From the NCBI GenBank assembly GCA_030839105.1, contig JAUZEI010000604.1:1-8919 (forward strand): a DNA stretch of 8,919 nt, read 5' to 3'. The first letter of the stretch is position 1, and every line of letters begins with the position of its first letter. Origin of the DNA: Actinomycetota bacterium (GTDB taxonomy: Bacteria; Actinomycetota; Acidimicrobiia; IMCC26256; PALSA-610). The notes beneath the pieces were generated by a model. The model saw only the letters and a list, made by a program, of their open reading frames with translations. It had not been told where the DNA came from and made no database searches. A program made the position numbers and the translations under genes. Positions 7,021-8,919 of the stretch are shown here, one piece after another.

Positions 7021-7874
7021 GAACGGTCGCGGGCTCCGGCGGACTGCATCTCGCGGCGCTGCAACTCCCGTAGCTCGCGGTAGCCGATCAGGAAGACCTC
7101 GGCGCGCTCGATCAGGTCGCGGAAGGACGGGTCACCTGTCAGGTACGCGTGGTCCTCGACGCGGCTCGACCAGTCGGGATGCGACGCGCGCAGCTCGTCG
7201 GTGTCGATACCCGGATGGAGATACACCTCGGTCACACCGGGCCGGAGGTCGAACAACGCCTTCTCGATCGTGCGGCGCGAACCCACGCTCGTGTAGACGA
7301 AATGGTCGGGGAACACCACTCCCTGCTCTTCTGCGAGCCTCCGGTAGGGAAAACCGACGAGGCGTTCCGCGCTCGCAGCGGCCATGCGCAGCGGGAGTTG
7401 GAAATCGACCGCCATCTCGAGATAGATGTCGAAGAACTCGGGCCGGAGCTGCATCGTCCCCATGTGGGAATCGATGTGGGACGCGTCGAATCCCCAGTAG
7501 ATGGCTCGTTCCAGCTGCGCCCGGCACTCCCTGCGCACCTCGTCGAGGTCGGCGTGGTCCCAGACGTCCTCGACCGTGCGGGGGAAGCCGCCGTCGCCGT
7601 CGAGGAGGCTGGGGGAGTGGGTGATCGGGCCCCAGCGATACGTCTCCCACTCGGAGTTGAGCGTGAGGTGGACCCCGATGTCCTCGCCCCGGTACATCGC
7701 GGCCGCGTCGCGCGCCCAGGGGCAGGGCACCATCAGGGTCGCACTCGTCGCGAGGCCGTCCCGCAGCGCCTCGTAGACGGCGATGTTCGCGGAGCGGGTG
7801 GAGCCCAGGTCGTCGCAGTTGACGATGAGCAGCTTCGCGTCGCCGGGATACCCGAGGCGTTCGGCGAGGCTCAC
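7017..7874 (-). CDS. YdjC/ChbG-family carbohydrate deacetylase
   Basis: A 285-residue protein, the usual length for YdjC/ChbG enzymes. These are metal-dependent deacetylases of N-acetylated sugars; ChbG acts on chitobiose. The first strand, LLIVNCDDLGSTRSAN, gives the D21-D22-x-G metal motif. IGVHLTL (H69), HIDSHMG (H133, H137) and YLHPGID follow in the family order; likely metal ligands are D22, H69 and one of H133/H137. The N-terminus has no signal peptide. GTG at 7874 is chosen because the frame upstream holds no other start near the conserved region and runs into the 44-bp repeats; it has no good ribosome site. The frame stays open far upstream, to 8561, but that part is antisense or shadow sequence. 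Genes downstream: a GNAT acetyltransferase overlapping by 4 nt, so the pair is translated together. The natural substrate is unknown. Confidence 0.83.
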   Translation of the reverse strand: MSLAERLGYPGDAKLLIVNCDDLGSTRSANIAVYEALRDGLATSATLMVPCPWARDAAAMYRGEDIGVHLTLNSEWETYRWGPITHSPSLLDGDGGFPRTVEDVWDHADLDEVRRECRAQLERAIYWGFDASHIDSHMGTMQLRPEFFDIYLEMAVDFQLPLRMAAASAERLVGFPYRRLAEEQGVVFPDHFVYTSVGSRRTIEKALFDLRPGVTEVYLHPGIDTDELRASHPDWSSRVEDHAYLTGDPSFRDLIERAEVFLIGYRELRELQRREMQSAGARDRS

Positions 7875-7882
7875 GGTGGTGC

Positions 7883-7888
7883 AGGCTA
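7883..7888 (-). promoter_or_regulatory. Possible -10 element in front of the deacetylase gene
   Basis: TAGCCT on the minus strand fits the actinobacterial TANNNT pattern and ends 8 nt before the GTG at 7874. With no ribosome site present, a leaderless or near-leaderless transcript is possible. No -35 is recognisable, and the six-base match alone is weak. Confidence 0.25.
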
Positions 7889-7918
7889 CGCGAAGCCCCC
7901 CGACCCCCCGCCCGGAAC

Positions 7919-8021
7919 CCTGCCCACAGTTGTCAGGAAAACTGGCGCGAGGCGCCTGAAATCCTGCCCACTGTGGGCAGGGAAAGTGGCGCGTGGCGCC
8001 TGAAATCCTGCCCACTGTTGG
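7919..8021. repeat. 44-bp tandem direct repeat with internal hairpins
   Basis: Two full units, 7919-7962 and 7963-8006, differ at 6 of 44 positions. A partial third unit (8007-8021) starts at the same phase. Each unit starts with CCTGCCCAC and ends with GGCGCCTGAAAT. Each full unit holds a 5-bp stem GGCGC/GCGCC with a 3-nt loop (7944-7956 and 7988-8000). Unit 2 also holds a perfect 8-bp stem. The array fills most of the gap between the unknown gene's stop (8024) and the deacetylase start (7874). It has no variable spacers, so it is not CRISPR. It resembles an intergenic REP-type or minisatellite-like element. Confidence 0.9.
7963..7981 (-). terminator. Perfect 8-bp hairpin, possible terminator or attenuator
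   Basis: CCTGCCCA pairs fully with TGGGCAGG across a 3-nt loop. On the minus strand the stem is followed by ATTTC, only a weak U-tract. It lies 43-61 nt after the stop of the unknown gene, where a transcript of the thiolase operon could end. The same stem in unit 1 has two mismatches. Confidence 0.35.
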
Positions 8022-8023
8022 GG

Positions 8024-8467
8024 TTATTTGCGGGCGATGAGGTCGGCGACCACGTCCACGAGATGACGCAGGCGGCGGCCACGGATGGCTTCGACCTCGA
8101 CGATGGCGCCGTGGGTGAACCCGAACGCGACTCCGGTCACCAGACCGTGTCGCGTGTACGCGATCTGGGCGACGGCGCCGAGATCGACCGCGCTCGAGTA
8201 GCGGGCCGGCGCGCGGCCCCAGACCGTGCGCTTGCCGCACAGGACGCGTCGGGGCGAGACCGCGACGTACATGTCGGGGGGCACGTGCGGGAAGCCGGAC
8301 GCGATGGCGGCGTCGTGCCACACGTCGAAGGCGCGCATCCGCATGCGGCCCGAACCCAGGGCGAAGGTCGCGCGCGTGCTGGTGGCCGCCGCGCCCCGAA
8401 AGCTCGCGCGCGCAACTGCGAGAATTTCCTCGTCCGGCTCGAGCTCGAGTCGCTCGCCGCGCGCCAC
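8024..8467 (-). CDS. Unknown protein, 147 residues, coupled to thiolase
   Basis: I do not recognise a named family. The GTG at 8467 is only 2 nt after the thiolase stop, so the two are almost surely translated together; a longer frame to 8518 would lie inside the thiolase gene. The protein opens with an acidic stretch, ELEPDEEI (8-15), then ASFRGAA and the basic GRMRMRAFDVWHDAA (40-54). The second half, MYVAVSPRRVLCGK, then VAQIAYTRHGLVTGVAFGF and AIVEVEAIRG, alternates short hydrophobic strands and turns and ends in a helix. This is reminiscent of PH-like beta-barrel domains of cytosolic bacterial proteins, though that is a guess. It has no signal peptide, no membrane segment and no obvious catalytic triad. 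The codon and amino acid use (many Arg, Ala, Val) is like its neighbours, supporting a real gene. The 44-bp repeats start just after its stop. Confidence 0.65.
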   Translation of the reverse strand: MARGERLELEPDEEILAVARASFRGAAATSTRATFALGSGRMRMRAFDVWHDAAIASGFPHVPPDMYVAVSPRRVLCGKRTVWGRAPARYSSAVDLGAVAQIAYTRHGLVTGVAFGFTHGAIVEVEAIRGRRLRHLVDVVADLIARK

Positions 8468-8469
8468 CG

Positions 8470-8919
<450 letters not shown>

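Noticed and set aside
7919..8021. CRISPR array
   Set aside because: The repeats are directly adjacent with no unique spacers, differ at several positions, and no cas gene is near.

Overview
The window is strongly G+C-rich and gene-dense, with short or no gaps between genes, several GTG starts, and ATGA/GTGA-type overlaps. The left edge carries the C-terminal part of mycothiol S-conjugate amidase (Mca), followed by a DinB/DUF664 protein of the kind that uses mycothiol. Mycothiol is confined to Actinobacteria (Actinomycetota), so the source is very probably an actinobacterium. The small SCP2 protein, CoA transferase, thiolase and the style of the proteins would suit an acidimicrobial or mycobacterial-like lineage, but this finer placement is inference.

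Layout. (1) Plus strand, 3-1339: a compact cluster of partial mca, a small SCP2 sterol-carrier-like protein and a DinB/DUF664 enzyme, with gaps of about 15 nt. (2) 1340-1478: a short convergent intergenic region. (3) Minus strand, 4845 down to 1479: an operon of an adenosine-deaminase-family enzyme, an atypical NAD(P)-binding short-chain dehydrogenase/epimerase-like protein, and a family III (CaiB/BaiF) CoA transferase. The CoA transferase overlaps the gene before it by ATGA and is broken by a one-base frameshift near 2400-2404. (4) 4846-5052: a divergent intergenic region. (5) Plus strand, 5053-6201: a GT-B fold glycosyltransferase of the MGT/UGT type, ending 12 nt from the convergent GNAT gene. 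(6) Minus strand, 8919 down to 6214: the C-terminal part of a thiolase, a 147-residue unknown protein starting 2 nt after it, a 44-bp tandem repeat with hairpins, a YdjC/ChbG-type deacetylase, and a tandem-GNAT acetyltransferase overlapping it by GTGA.

How it fits together. Group 1 looks like thiol-dependent detoxification or xenobiotic handling. Mca cleaves mycothiol conjugates, and the DinB protein keeps a His / Glu-x3-His metal site like that of mycothiol-dependent maleylpyruvate isomerase. The thiolase and CoA transferase point to acyl-CoA metabolism but sit in different operons. The coupled deacetylase and acetyltransferase suggest action on an amino/acetamido compound; the substrate is not known.

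No tRNA, rRNA, CRISPR array, prophage or insertion sequence is visible. I see no clear new defence or mobile system. The points most worth a second look are the CoA-transferase frameshift, the hairpin-bearing 44-bp repeat, the substrate of the deaminase, and the coupled deacetylase/acetyltransferase pair.
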